The position numbers and the translations under genes were made by a program. A stretch of 64,000 nucleotides of DNA, taken from Frankiaceae bacterium (GTDB lineage: Bacteria > Actinomycetota > Actinomycetes > BP-191). Each line of letters begins with the position of its first letter. Within the stretch, counting starts at the first letter, position 1. The notes beneath the pieces are model-generated. The model made no database searches, was not told the DNA's origin, and was given only the letters and a program-made list of their open reading frames with translations. The stretch spans positions 1 through 64,000 of the forward strand of contig JAVEEC010000026.1 of NCBI GenBank assembly GCA_030840645.1, read 5' to 3'. Below are positions 8,501 through 17,242 of this stretch, in pieces.

Positions 8501-11500
8501 CGATCCGTGCACGTCCTTGTCCACCGCTCCGTCGGGTGCGGCGGTGGTCGGGTACGCGGCCATGCGGCCCGACCGGTTGCGGACGGAGTACGACGCCGTC
8601 GGACGGCTGCGGAGCATGCTCGATGGCGCCGGGAACGAGTTCTCGTACAGTTACCCGACGGCGGGTGGTTTCCTCGTGACCGAGTCACGCGTCGCGACGT
8701 CGGCGCGGACGATGACCCTGGCCACGGCCCCGCACGACGCAGCGTCCTGCGGAACCACTGCGACCAACGACATGACGCTTACGGACCCGGCAGGCCGCCT
8801 CACGCGCTACTGCCGGGTCATGGTGGGTGCGACGCCGTACCTGGTGCGGGTCGTCGATCCAGATGGGAAGACGATCGAGTACGGATATCACAACGTCACC
8901 AAGGCTCAGGGCGGCACGGCGACCTGCGACGGAACAACGGGCCAGATCTGTTCGGTGAAGGACCGCAGGAACTCCTCCACGATGTTCACGTACGCAGCCG
9001 TCGCCGGCGGATCGACGATGGTGTCGACGTTGAGCGCTGTCGCGAGCATTACTGATCGGCGCGGCAAGACGACGACGTATGACTACCACTACGACTCCGC
9101 GCCCGAGTACATGAATGTGAACCGCGTCGGCATGCTGGAGTGGGATCCGACGGTGGTGCAGTCGCGGCAGCGCGTACGCTACTCGGGGATCGACGCGTTC
9201 GGTCGGGTGACCCAGATCGACGAGGGATCTCCTTCCTCGTCGAATCCATCCGACCCGACCACGATCAACGCGCTTCGCCAAACGCAATACGTCTGGGACA
9301 AGAACGCGAGCTCCTGGTGTGACGCGGACGAGCCGGAGAACACTCGCTGTCTCGTTCTGCGCAAGAGCCTGATGAATGGCACGCCTGGCGCCACGGAGGA
9401 TATCGGGCCTAACCCGGACGCGTTGACGACGTACCGGTACAACGCTGAGGGTGCGCTCGTGTCGCAGCGCCAGCACACGAACATCAACAATGCAGCCAAG
9501 GACGAAAGCGTCTACAGGACGTTCGGCTATCGCACGCAATTCGTGAGCCGGTCCGGAACTAATTGCTGGGACGACCGCGTGTCCTCCCAGGGAGCGATCC
9601 AACCGCAGGTGTCTACCTGCACGGGCGCGGGCGCGGGCGCGCCGGGCTCCGGCAACCGCGGTGCCGGCGCGCTCTTCTACCTGGCCGACCTGATCGAGTC
9701 CGTGACTCCGAACGGCAACACGTCGGCGAACGCGGCGATATACCAGCAGTACCGCACGAACTATGTCGTCGACAACGACGTGACGAAGAGTCCGAACGCG
9801 CGCATCGCGTCAACGGGGGAGTCGTGCACCGGCGGCGTCGCGACGGGCAACAGCGGGCTCACCTGCCGCGTCGACGCGCCGAGCGACGGCACGTTGCGCG
9901 CCGTCACCGACTACCGGTACGACGGCTTCGGGCAGCTACGCAAGGAGACGAAGCCGCAGGCGTTCGCCGACAGCACGGCCCCGTACGTGTATACCTACTA
10001 CGACGACTCCGCCAAGGACCTGTCGGGCACGACGTCGGCAGGCGGCTGGCTGAAGGCCGTGACCGACCCCGCGAACAAGTTCGTGGTCTTCGCCTATGAC
10101 GCGGCCGGAAACGTCGTGCGGTCGTGGGATCGCAACGTGACATCGACGAGCACTGCGACGCCGGCCGACTATCCCGGAACGACAGGTGCGCCTACGAACG
10201 GCGACACGCGCTACACCGAGGACGAGTACGAGGCGCTTCCAGGCGCCACCGCGAAATTCAAGGCACCCTGGCGATCGGTGCTCGCACACCGCTCGCAACT
10301 CGATTCGAAGACCTCGCCTGTCACCGCTGCCAACAGCACGACGACGTTCGTTGTCGATGAGAACGGCAACGTCAGATCCTCGACGCCACCGCGCGGGCAG
10401 GCACCCGCCAGCACCGCATTCACGACGTTGATGACTTACGATGCCGCGGACGCCCTGACGAGCCGCACGATCCCCAGCCCGACCGGTGTGGCCACGCCTT
10501 CGACGACGAGCTACCGCTACGACGACTACGGGCGACTCGACGCCGAGAAGGATCCGACCGGCGGTGTGGTCTCACGTGTGTACGACGAGGTCGACCGGCT
10601 CATCTATTCGTTCAGCATTCGTGCCAATTTTGCGGACTATCAGACGCACTGGTCGTCGGGATGCTTCGATCTCGGCCCAGTTCAGACCGATTCCTGGGTG
10701 CCGGCCGGCAAGATGGGCTGCGTTGTCGAACCGTTTCGGGCGATGGATGGCCTCGACAATCCTTTCGACAGTGTGGACCTCTTTGGATACACTGGTCGGA
10801 AGACGTTCGACGGCCTTGGCCGGATGACTGTCGACGAGCGCGAGTTCGACACCAACAGATATACCCGGTACCGCTACGACGCCGACGGCAACCAGATCCG
10901 CGTCTGTTCGGGGCGTAGTTCGGCCGGTGTCGTGTCGACTTGGATCGCCTGTGACGACAACAACCCGTACGCGATGTCGACGACGTATACGACGAGCGGC
11001 AGGGTAAAGACGACCGTGACGCGGCGCCAATCCAGCGCCGGCGGCACCGTTGTCCCCTTCACGACGACGTACGGATACAACCGCGACGGCAATGTCACAT
11101 CGGAGTCCGGCCCGGTCTCCGGTCGTGCGCCGGCCACGATCGCGTACGACGTCCTCGGACGTAAGACCTGCTCTGCCCGGCCTCGTTCGCACGACGGCTC
11201 GGGGACCGTGTACACCCGCACCATGACCGAGTACGACCCATCGGGCGACGTGACTGGGATGAGCAGGCCCATTGCCGGCGACTGTGCCTCGCTGGCGGCC
11301 GTTCCGAGCACAGCGAAGACGACGTACACCTATGACGCCGGCCACCGCCGCACCGACGTGGTCGACGCGCCGGCGACGTCCGGCCAGCATGTGGAGGGCG
11401 GCACCAATGTCCACACGCGGTACGAGTACGACGTCGACGGCAATGTCGTCGCCGTTTACGGCCCCCGGGCCTTCGCGGGGAACATCACCGACCCGGCGCC

Positions 11501-14500
11501 AGGGACGTCGTTCGTCCTCCGGACCACATACGACAACGCCGGGCGGCCGGAGATCCGGTATACGCCGCGGAGCGGGACGGGGGCGGCCGAGCCCACGTTG
11601 ACGGCTCCGGACGGGTCGCCCGTAACAACGCAGGCCGACGACTGCCCCGCGGCGACGACGGTGGGGTACCCGGCATCGACGAGAGTCTGCCGCACCCAAC
11701 TCGTGTACGACGCGGCCGGCCGCATCGTCTCGCAATGGCTTCCGACCTCCGGGACCACCAGGACCATCGCGTCGTCGGGCCGCGGTGCCCGGCACGTTGA
11801 CTACACGTACACCGAAGATGGACGCCTGGCGACGATCAGCACACCCGCTCCGGAAGGGTCCGGCGTCGAGCGGGCGATCACGCATCGCTACTACGGCGCG
11901 TCCGACCTCGTCGTCTACCAGGTAGGCCCGCGGTCCGACCCCAACGACCCAACGAAGTGGTACTACGACACCATGGAGACGTGGCGCTACGGCGATGGTC
12001 AGCCCTACGCGATCGCCTATGCGCCCGCCGACCCCGGAGACGGCACATCGATCCCAGTCAAAACGCGGAGTGTCGGATTCACGTATGACCTCGATGGCAA
12101 TCGTTCGTCGGAGGGTATGCGCTTCGGTCCGACGACGACGTATGCCTATTACTCCGACGGCCGCCTCGAGTCGACGTCGAGGCCGAGCTCGCGGCTCGGG
12201 TACGACGGTGCCGCGCTCACGTACGACTCGCGCGACACGACGACCTACGAGTACGACGGTGCCGGCAACACGGTCAAGGTCTACGCGCCGTCCGCGAACG
12301 CCACTGGAACCCCTCTCTCCGACACAACCCAGTCGACGCGCACGCCGACGACGACGTCCTACAGTGACGACGATCTGGTCTCGACGGTGACGACGCCGAT
12401 ATCGCAGAACGGCTCGACCGTGGGGTTGTCGCAGGTCCGGGTGCAGACATACGGGTACGACGACGCCGGCCGGAAGACGAGCGTCACGTCACAGCTCGGG
12501 ACGGTGGCGGCGTCGGGCGTCACGCCTACGGGGACTGCATCCGCACTGCAGTTCGGGTACTACCCGAACGGTCGCCTGCAGGTCGAGATCGGCCGGGACG
12601 GCGGGACGATCTCGCACGAGTACGACGCCGCGGGGGACCAGACCGTGGTCAGCGGCTCGGCGTATCCGGTGGCCGACGTAACCGCGACCTACTACCTCGA
12701 CGGGCTGCTCCGTAGCGCGCAGTCCCAGTCGAGGGTCACGACGTTCGCCTACGACGGGGCCGGCCGGGAGATCGCGCACGATGCGCAGACGACGTCCGGG
12801 TCGCCTGCTCCCGGGACGACGCTGACGACGTACGGCGATGCGGGTCTGCGCACCCAACTCACGTCGCCCGCCAGCGCCAGTGGCAGCGCCGGCGACCTGG
12901 GCGCGGGTCGGTTTGCCTGGGCGTACGACATCGGCGGCCGGGTTGCGTCCCAGACCAGCCCTAACGGGGCAGTCACGTCGTTCACCTGGGCGAACGACGA
13001 CACGCTGACCTCGAAGGTCGTGCAGAAGTCAGCATCGGATCCGACTGTCCTGTCGCAATGGGTCAATGAGTACGACCACCTCTACCGGCAGACGAAGTCC
13101 ACATTTAGCGGAGTCGATACCACAGGTGCAGTCAATGGCGTCGTGTCGAGCTATACGTACACCCCGGGCGGCCGCTTGGAGTCGTTCACACACGGCTCGA
13201 CCGCTAAGTACGTCACCTGGGATCACAACGGCAACCGAATGTGCTATGGCGCCGACTGCGACCACGGCAGTGTGCAGCCAACGGGCACGAGCCGGGTGAA
13301 GTTCTCCTACCGTGCCGACAACTCGATCGCTAGCGAGGACGGCGGTGGCACGCCTTACCAGTACCCCGCCGCCAATGCCTCGGGCACGACACCTGGCGAT
13401 GTCTGCAACACCTATGATTACGACGGGTTCGACCGCCTCACGACGGTGACGCCCCGCACGACGACCGGCTGCGCGAACACGAGTACCACGACGTATAAGT
13501 ACGACGGCCTCGACCGGCAGGTCTCGCAGCAGTTCGGGTCGGCCACGACTACGACGCTCTACCTGGGCCTGTCGACCAGCAGCGACAGGTCAGTCGGCAG
13601 CTCCACCGTCGACTACGCTGTCGACGCCGCCGGCCAACCGCTCGCCGTCCGCGACTCGAGCCAAACGCAGTACCTCGGTATAGACGGTCGCGGCTCCGTT
13701 GGCTCAGTGTTCTCCTCGGCCTCCGGTGTCGCCTGCCAGACGGCCTACGATCCGTTCGGAATGCGGATCAACCCCGGCGATTCGACGGCGGCCCCGAGCT
13801 GCACTGCTGCGGCGACATCGAACAGCCGGTGGTTCAACGGTGAACGCCGGGACGAGTCGACTTCGAACTACCAGTTCGGAGGCCGCACATACGACCCGGG
13901 CAAGGGCGCGTTCCTGACTCCGGACACCTTCCGATCGGCCGATCCCGCGGCGGACGCGGCCCTTGTCAGTGACCCGTTGACCGCCAACCGCTACGCCTTC
14001 GTCAACGGCGACCCGATTAACTTGATCGACCCGACCGGCCACCGTCCCGGGTGTGACGAGGACAGTCCAGGTGGTCGGTCCCAGTGCCCGAACGAGTATG
14101 GGTTCGTCATCGTAAAGCACAAGAGGACACCTGGACCGTTCGACAATTCATTCCTGGGCTCGGGTGACTCCGGGGAAGAGGAGGAGATCGTATACTGCGA
14201 CTCCGGCACCCCATACAACGGCTGTGAGGGATCGAACGGGTTCCGGTTCAGCGCTGCCCCGTCCACCAGTACGCCAGACCCGTACGCACCGATCCGCAAC
14301 GTAGTACGTCAGCAACTCGGTGGGGATACCGCCAACGACGTCAGTTTCCTGAACGGTCTCGGCATCGTGATTGACGGCCTTGCGTCCGGCAAGGACGGAT
14401 TGAAACTAATCGGCGAGCTGTCGCTGGATAAGCAGGGTGCCAACAAACAGCATTACGCGCTCGTGTTCGACCGGTTCGCGAAGGAGAACGGGCTCACGAG

Positions 14501-14861
14501 GACCCAGCTCGCCCTGCTCGTCGTCGCGATCGGCGTCGATACGAAGAAGTACTCGGCCGAAGGCGCGAGCGCGCCGGACGCAGCCGTCCGTAGTGTGGTT
14601 GTGAACGGCGCCAAGGCGACCGCTGGTGCCGGGGCGTTCAGCGGGGCCGCAGCCGGGTGCGCATTGTTCTCGGAGACTATCGTCATCCCCTTCGCCTGTG
14701 GCGTTATAGCGGGGTTCCTCGCGAGCAGAAGAATCGGCAAGTGGATCGAGCACGCGACGGAACCGGGTAAGACGCTCGAACCGCAACCATGTGCGCAGGT
14801 CAATATAGAGAACGACCCAGGCCCGCTGAGCAATTCTTCCGGGTTCAGGATGCGGTGTTGA
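5508..14861 (+). CDS. Giant secreted RHS/YD-repeat polymorphic-toxin-like protein
   Basis: 3117 residues from the GTG at 5508, chosen because GGGGAG lies six bases upstream and a signal peptide follows at once (RRCVAVLVASAVISGG to VSAAD). A GTG at 5463 would add 15 residues. Order: signal peptide; N-terminal beta region; three tandem modules (about residues 295-670); a CARDB-like linker; an RHS-type N-terminal cap (about 810, GGLGFEDWWSYDRHD); a long array of YD repeats of the Y-D-x-x-G-R/N type; the RHS core (about 2720-2845) ending RYAFVNGDPINLIDPTGH. A 272-residue tail follows with no recognisable domain. Its last part (about 3037-3080) is Gly/Ala-rich and hydrophobic, like a glycine zipper. 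RHS shells enclose C-terminal toxins, so a membrane-acting effector is inferred. The next gene fits an immunity role. Confidence 0.9.
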   Translation: MSVRRCVAVLVASAVISGGASVLPALTAPVSAADVAEPTVGVTGATAPAADGPTLPARGPRQALPAAPNASVEASLPDAPPARAVPLGLKPEQLLATTDDPDWPVVANHGTVVVRFGNNANRLVELAMPEGRVVISARTPLTINTPRIDANTVVFDDVAPDTDLRFDVGDLGVTQRLILKSPHALRAISLFVADPDGALLGLSDDGQGSYELGSGDQTRLEVTRAYAYESAAGGTGVRKEPDSAHQTVTAEVGGYVVRSSVDEQWLDNHQFPVELDPDYAVALPGTTAGGRYNPMTSVRMLDTRTGLGQTSAADVPAQGSVSVVVTGRLGVPATGVAAVVVDVVAVAPSASGSMVVYPSGIATPSASTLSFVSGQGMSNTAIVKVGTNGSVTLFNRTSVGVDMVLDVQGWFSTTVDNGSGGMLRLGTPTRILDTRQVGGQITAAATRNVAIAGAGWLPTNAADISSLVVNVTAVNPSTETYLTVWASGVSRPVSTLNAASTFSQLVTTKIGSNGAISIYNAAGSVDVLVEIIGYYTPQGSSGFQPYTALNPQRIFSTITGGGSPSMTTPLSNGGSVNVKVFGWGGIPTSGVAAVALNVITQNSTSNGWVNVYDHDFPEPPGISTIQTSTSGTRQQLVIVQPAADGTVTIKSHTASINISIDSQGWFALPRYAPTATWQLVDAPPSGALGFATGQSTKLKLTVTNNDPSSSVKVEAVVPPPADGTVSVPTMNGAACPAGTTCAASDVATVTGAPLAAAGTATFEFPLTATSVRGCGPTRVPAAAATVAAVYADGNKYVTSPASDLLVPACEGGLGFEDWWSYDRHDTSPGGSASVNMGNGNLVVQQTDSTAIQAHGDLAFVARRTYNSQDSGVIGLPGAIGRGWTLNLGELSATAGAVVGAGLQVPSLEAASRAGGVVLVDRDGTKHLFQPAVVSPLLLAPAGVVPTGPGGTANALSAQSITVPTGYTHLCIDQRYTAPAGVHLSLWRYVAVTAGAGVTDPCTSLSTAPSGAAVVGYAAMRPDRLRTEYDAVGRLRSMLDGAGNEFSYSYPTAGGFLVTESRVATSARTMTLATAPHDAASCGTTATNDMTLTDPAGRLTRYCRVMVGATPYLVRVVDPDGKTIEYGYHNVTKAQGGTATCDGTTGQICSVKDRRNSSTMFTYAAVAGGSTMVSTLSAVASITDRRGKTTTYDYHYDSAPEYMNVNRVGMLEWDPTVVQSRQRVRYSGIDAFGRVTQIDEGSPSSSNPSDPTTINALRQTQYVWDKNASSWCDADEPENTRCLVLRKSLMNGTPGATEDIGPNPDALTTYRYNAEGALVSQRQHTNINNAAKDESVYRTFGYRTQFVSRSGTNCWDDRVSSQGAIQPQVSTCTGAGAGAPGSGNRGAGALFYLADLIESVTPNGNTSANAAIYQQYRTNYVVDNDVTKSPNARIASTGESCTGGVATGNSGLTCRVDAPSDGTLRAVTDYRYDGFGQLRKETKPQAFADSTAPYVYTYYDDSAKDLSGTTSAGGWLKAVTDPANKFVVFAYDAAGNVVRSWDRNVTSTSTATPADYPGTTGAPTNGDTRYTEDEYEALPGATAKFKAPWRSVLAHRSQLDSKTSPVTAANSTTTFVVDENGNVRSSTPPRGQAPASTAFTTLMTYDAADALTSRTIPSPTGVATPSTTSYRYDDYGRLDAEKDPTGGVVSRVYDEVDRLIYSFSIRANFADYQTHWSSGCFDLGPVQTDSWVPAGKMGCVVEPFRAMDGLDNPFDSVDLFGYTGRKTFDGLGRMTVDEREFDTNRYTRYRYDADGNQIRVCSGRSSAGVVSTWIACDDNNPYAMSTTYTTSGRVKTTVTRRQSSAGGTVVPFTTTYGYNRDGNVTSESGPVSGRAPATIAYDVLGRKTCSARPRSHDGSGTVYTRTMTEYDPSGDVTGMSRPIAGDCASLAAVPSTAKTTYTYDAGHRRTDVVDAPATSGQHVEGGTNVHTRYEYDVDGNVVAVYGPRAFAGNITDPAPGTSFVLRTTYDNAGRPEIRYTPRSGTGAAEPTLTAPDGSPVTTQADDCPAATTVGYPASTRVCRTQLVYDAAGRIVSQWLPTSGTTRTIASSGRGARHVDYTYTEDGRLATISTPAPEGSGVERAITHRYYGASDLVVYQVGPRSDPNDPTKWYYDTMETWRYGDGQPYAIAYAPADPGDGTSIPVKTRSVGFTYDLDGNRSSEGMRFGPTTTYAYYSDGRLESTSRPSSRLGYDGAALTYDSRDTTTYEYDGAGNTVKVYAPSANATGTPLSDTTQSTRTPTTTSYSDDDLVSTVTTPISQNGSTVGLSQVRVQTYGYDDAGRKTSVTSQLGTVAASGVTPTGTASALQFGYYPNGRLQVEIGRDGGTISHEYDAAGDQTVVSGSAYPVADVTATYYLDGLLRSAQSQSRVTTFAYDGAGREIAHDAQTTSGSPAPGTTLTTYGDAGLRTQLTSPASASGSAGDLGAGRFAWAYDIGGRVASQTSPNGAVTSFTWANDDTLTSKVVQKSASDPTVLSQWVNEYDHLYRQTKSTFSGVDTTGAVNGVVSSYTYTPGGRLESFTHGSTAKYVTWDHNGNRMCYGADCDHGSVQPTGTSRVKFSYRADNSIASEDGGGTPYQYPAANASGTTPGDVCNTYDYDGFDRLTTVTPRTTTGCANTSTTTYKYDGLDRQVSQQFGSATTTTLYLGLSTSSDRSVGSSTVDYAVDAAGQPLAVRDSSQTQYLGIDGRGSVGSVFSSASGVACQTAYDPFGMRINPGDSTAAPSCTAAATSNSRWFNGERRDESTSNYQFGGRTYDPGKGAFLTPDTFRSADPAADAALVSDPLTANRYAFVNGDPINLIDPTGHRPGCDEDSPGGRSQCPNEYGFVIVKHKRTPGPFDNSFLGSGDSGEEEEIVYCDSGTPYNGCEGSNGFRFSAAPSTSTPDPYAPIRNVVRQQLGGDTANDVSFLNGLGIVIDGLASGKDGLKLIGELSLDKQGANKQHYALVFDRFAKENGLTRTQLALLVVAIGVDTKKYSAEGASAPDAAVRSVVVNGAKATAGAGAFSGAAAGCALFSETIVIPFACGVIAGFLASRRIGKWIEHATEPGKTLEPQPCAQVNIENDPGPLSNSSGFRMRC
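6390..7512 (+). repeat. Three tandem ~120-residue beta modules inside the RHS protein
   Basis: Copies lie at about 6390-6750, 6765-7122 and 7134-7512. Each starts with a variant of RxLDTR (RMLDTR, RILDTR, RIFSTI), has a central AAVVVDVVAV-like strand, and closes with an aromatic motif (VQGWF, IIGYY, SQGWF). This module recurs in secreted actinobacterial proteins; I cannot name its ligand. Sequence divergence indicates old duplication. Confidence 0.6.
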
Positions 14862-14891
14862 GAGGGTACGAGCCCAGAGGGAGCGTGGTAC

Positions 14892-15341
14892 GTGGCGACG
14901 GACGCCGGAGCGGAGCGGAGTAACGGCTGCCTCGCCGCGGTGGGCGTCGGGCTCGCACCGGTGCTCGCCCTCAGTGAGCTTGCCGCGCTGCGCGAGGCGG
15001 TTGCTGCGGCTGGCGCGCATCGGGCCGCGGCTGCGACTCGGACGGTTGTGATTGTGCTCATCCTTCTTGTGCCGGTCGCCTTGTCCGGCGGGTGGCGTCG
15101 CGGACGCCGGCCGCTCAACCGAAAGCCCGTACCCCAACGTGTCCGCGGGTACTGGATCGTCGGCGTCGGGGGCGCGGTGGCGATGCGCGCGCTGAGTCCG
15201 AGCAACGAACTCTGGCTGCACGGGTTGGGCCTGGTTCTATCCACGGTCGGGACTGTGATGTTCGCGAGCGCGCTGGCGAGCCGGCTGGCGCACGGCGCGC
15301 TGAAAGGGCGCGGCCCAGATGGGCCGGTGCCTCCGGACTGA
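14892..15341 (+). CDS. Small four-helix membrane protein, candidate immunity protein
   Basis: 149 residues with four hydrophobic segments at about 13-29, 48-65 (TVVIVLILLVPVALSGG), 84-98 and 107-127, a basic loop (GGWRRGRRPLNRK) and a short hydrophilic tail. I recognise no family. The GTG start has AGAGGGAG eight bases upstream. It begins 30 nt after the RHS stop on the same strand, the usual place for the cognate immunity gene of a polymorphic toxin. A membrane-embedded immunity protein would suit the hydrophobic tail of the RHS protein. The role is inferred from position and topology only. Confidence 0.6.
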   Translation: MATDAGAERSNGCLAAVGVGLAPVLALSELAALREAVAAAGAHRAAAATRTVVIVLILLVPVALSGGWRRGRRPLNRKPVPQRVRGYWIVGVGGAVAMRALSPSNELWLHGLGLVLSTVGTVMFASALASRLAHGALKGRGPDGPVPPD

Positions 15342-15437
15342 GTCGGCGGGCGGCATCAGTCGCGACGCGGCGCCGCCAATGGTCGTTGTAGCGAGAGGGA
15401 CGTTGTTGATGGTCGGCGTGGTGGCTTGATCGGGAGG

Positions 15438-15491
15438 GGGACCTCCGGCAGGAGTGGCGGTGTCGAAGTCGCTTCTCGTCCCGGAGGTCCC
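15438..15491. repeat. Inverted repeat at the edge of the decayed insertion sequence
   Basis: Perfect 11-bp arms GGGACCTCCGG (15438-15448) and CCGGAGGTCCC (15481-15491) with 32 bases between, ending two bases before the transposase start. It may include an element terminus or act as a hairpin over the start region. No matching right end was found. Confidence 0.45.
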
Positions 15492-15492
15492 T

Positions 15493-15830
15493 GTGTCTCA
15501 CGCTAACGCTCGGCTGAACGTCTTTGGGCGAGGCACGCTGGTTGAGCGTGTCCTGGCCGGTCACCGGCCCGGTGAGGTCCAAGCAACTCAACGTGACCCG
15601 CACCACGGTGCACAAATGGATGGCACGGTTCCGCGCGGAAGGTGTCGGCGGGTTGGTCGACCGCTCGTCGCGGCCGCCCGCAGCCCGCGGCAGGTGTCGG
15701 CCGAGCTGGTCGCGCGGATCGTGGCCGCGCGGGTGACCGAGCACGTCGGGCGCGGAAACTCGCGAGCCTGTTGATATGCCGACCAGCACGATCCGGGCGG
15801 TGCTGCGCGGCGCCGGGCCGCCGCGCCTCG
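15493..15830 (+). pseudogene. IS481-family transposase remnant
   Basis: The N-terminal part is recognisable as an IS481-type transposase. It starts at GTG 15493 with SHANARLNVFGRGTLVERVL, continues in a second frame with KQLNVTRTTVHKWMARFRAE, which is the DNA-binding helix-turn-helix, then GVGGLVDRSSRP. It returns to the first frame at SPRQVSAELVARIVAARVTE and then to a third frame at MPTSTIRAVLRGAGPPRLG. At least three frame disruptions plus loss of the whole DDE catalytic domain make it dead. It supports transposition activity in this accessory stretch. Confidence 0.8.
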
Positions 15831-16584
15831 GGGCCGTCAAGAAAACGTATAGGGGGCACGGCGTCAGATGGGCGGTCGCCCAGGGGAGGTGCAGCGCGAA
15901 CGCGTTGAGTGTCTTTCGCCATCCGCAGGTGCCAGCGCCGAGGTCGCGGCCGCGCTCGGGGGTTCATGTTCGGTAGCGCGAGGGGCAAACCAGCATCGGT
16001 GCCAGATCGCTTTAAGGCGCAGGCTTGCGCGTGGCGGTAGACGTCGCAGCGCGGGTGTCAACGGGCCGAGACGGGCCCGGACACCGAGCCCGTCGGCGAC
16101 ATGGACGACGATCTGCAGGTGACGACGGCGGGTCGGGTCGACCGTGCGGCGCGCTGATGCGACCGGCCGTCGCGAGGCGTGCGTTGGCGGCTATGTCGGC
16201 CAGACCGACCGCAGCGCGATCTGCGGCCGGTTCCGTCGGTGCCGGCCTCGAACGCGAGCTGGTCGATCGGCTTGTCGACGACGAGGTCAACATCGACGGT
16301 TCCGAGTCGTCCAGGTCTCCGGGCTCGCGCTTGCCGCATCGGAGATTCGGCGTCGACGTCCTCGCTATGACGGGCACGGACATTCAGGCGAACTTACCCG
16401 TGGTCGCCGATTCGACTCGCGGACCGCGGGTGCTCAGCTAGGGACGTTCGCCCGAGCCTCGGCCTGCCTGCTGCAGTTCGCGTAGGTGCGGCGCCGATGC
16501 AGCGGCCTCTACTGGACATTCAGTCACATATACAGTGCGTGGGCGGGTCCACGGGGGAGCGGCACAACGGGGGAGGACGTTCCG
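15831..16584. other. Unassigned stretch, no supported gene
   Basis: Several overlapping open frames exist, but none has a convincing ribosome binding site or recognisable domain. Composition and its place beside the broken transposase suggest decayed mobile DNA. The last 100 bases should hold the promoter of the secreted gene at 16585. Confidence 0.4.
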
Positions 16585-17229
16585 ATGAATCTGCGCAAGG
16601 GACCCAGGACACTCGCGGCGGTTGCCAGCGCGCTGTTCCTCCTGGCCGGATCGCCGGCCAGGGCCGATGTCAACGTCGACACTGCGGCGCCTGACTGGAT
16701 TGTGGACTCGACCGATTCCGTAGCGTGCACGTCAGGGTCGTCCTGCGCCCTCAAGATCCAGTCGTGGACGACGGCCTGGGGTTGCTACACAGAGACGGTC
16801 AACGGTGTGCCGTTGAACTACACGAACTGCCAGGTGTTCGCCAGCGGCGCCGTCACCGCCACAAAGGTTCCGAACGGGCCGTGCGCGTTCACCATGATCA
16901 ACTCGCTTCAGATCTCATTCATCTCCGGCATCAACAGTTCCGTCGGCGGAACGTGGCATCAGGCGGCAACGTTCGTTGCAGTCGAGAACTCGTCCGTCGG
17001 CACGACGAAGTACCACGTCACGATGCACGGCGGCGGCGGGTACGAGTCCGAGTCCATCGGCGCAGGTGCGCTCCACGGTGAGTTCGACCTGACATTCCCC
17101 GCGCCGGGCGTGCTGCGGAGCAACTGCAAGTCCGCTGCGGCAGGAAAGCTCATGCCGACGCTGAACGATACGAGTGACCGCACGGACGGCACGGTGATCC
17201 ATCTCACGGCCGACTCGGTCCAGCAGTAG
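16585..17229 (+). CDS. Secreted protein of unknown family
   Basis: 214 residues from the ATG at 16585, with GGGGGAGG seven bases upstream. A clear signal peptide (about residues 1-27, TLAAVASALFLLAGSPARA) precedes a beta-rich mature domain with several cysteines that could pair (CTSGSSC, CYTETVNG, TNCQVF, GPCAFT, SNCKS). There is no transmembrane anchor, so it is expected to be released. I do not recognise the family. It lies 13 nt upstream of a secreted propeller gene on the same strand, suggesting one transcript and perhaps a joint extracellular role. Confidence 0.8.
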   Translation: MNLRKGPRTLAAVASALFLLAGSPARADVNVDTAAPDWIVDSTDSVACTSGSSCALKIQSWTTAWGCYTETVNGVPLNYTNCQVFASGAVTATKVPNGPCAFTMINSLQISFISGINSSVGGTWHQAATFVAVENSSVGTTKYHVTMHGGGGYESESIGAGALHGEFDLTFPAPGVLRSNCKSAAAGKLMPTLNDTSDRTDGTVIHLTADSVQQ

Positions 17230-17242
17230 GACGGGGGTGTCG

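Noticed and set aside
5508-14861. Teneurin- or Tc-toxin-like assignment for the RHS protein
   Set aside because: No SpvB/TcdB N-terminal domains or TcC pairing; the N-terminal modules and core fit a stand-alone secreted actinobacterial RHS protein.
16025-16441. A 138-codon rightward frame after the transposase remnant
   Set aside because: No ribosome binding site, no domain, and competing frames of equal length; left unassigned.
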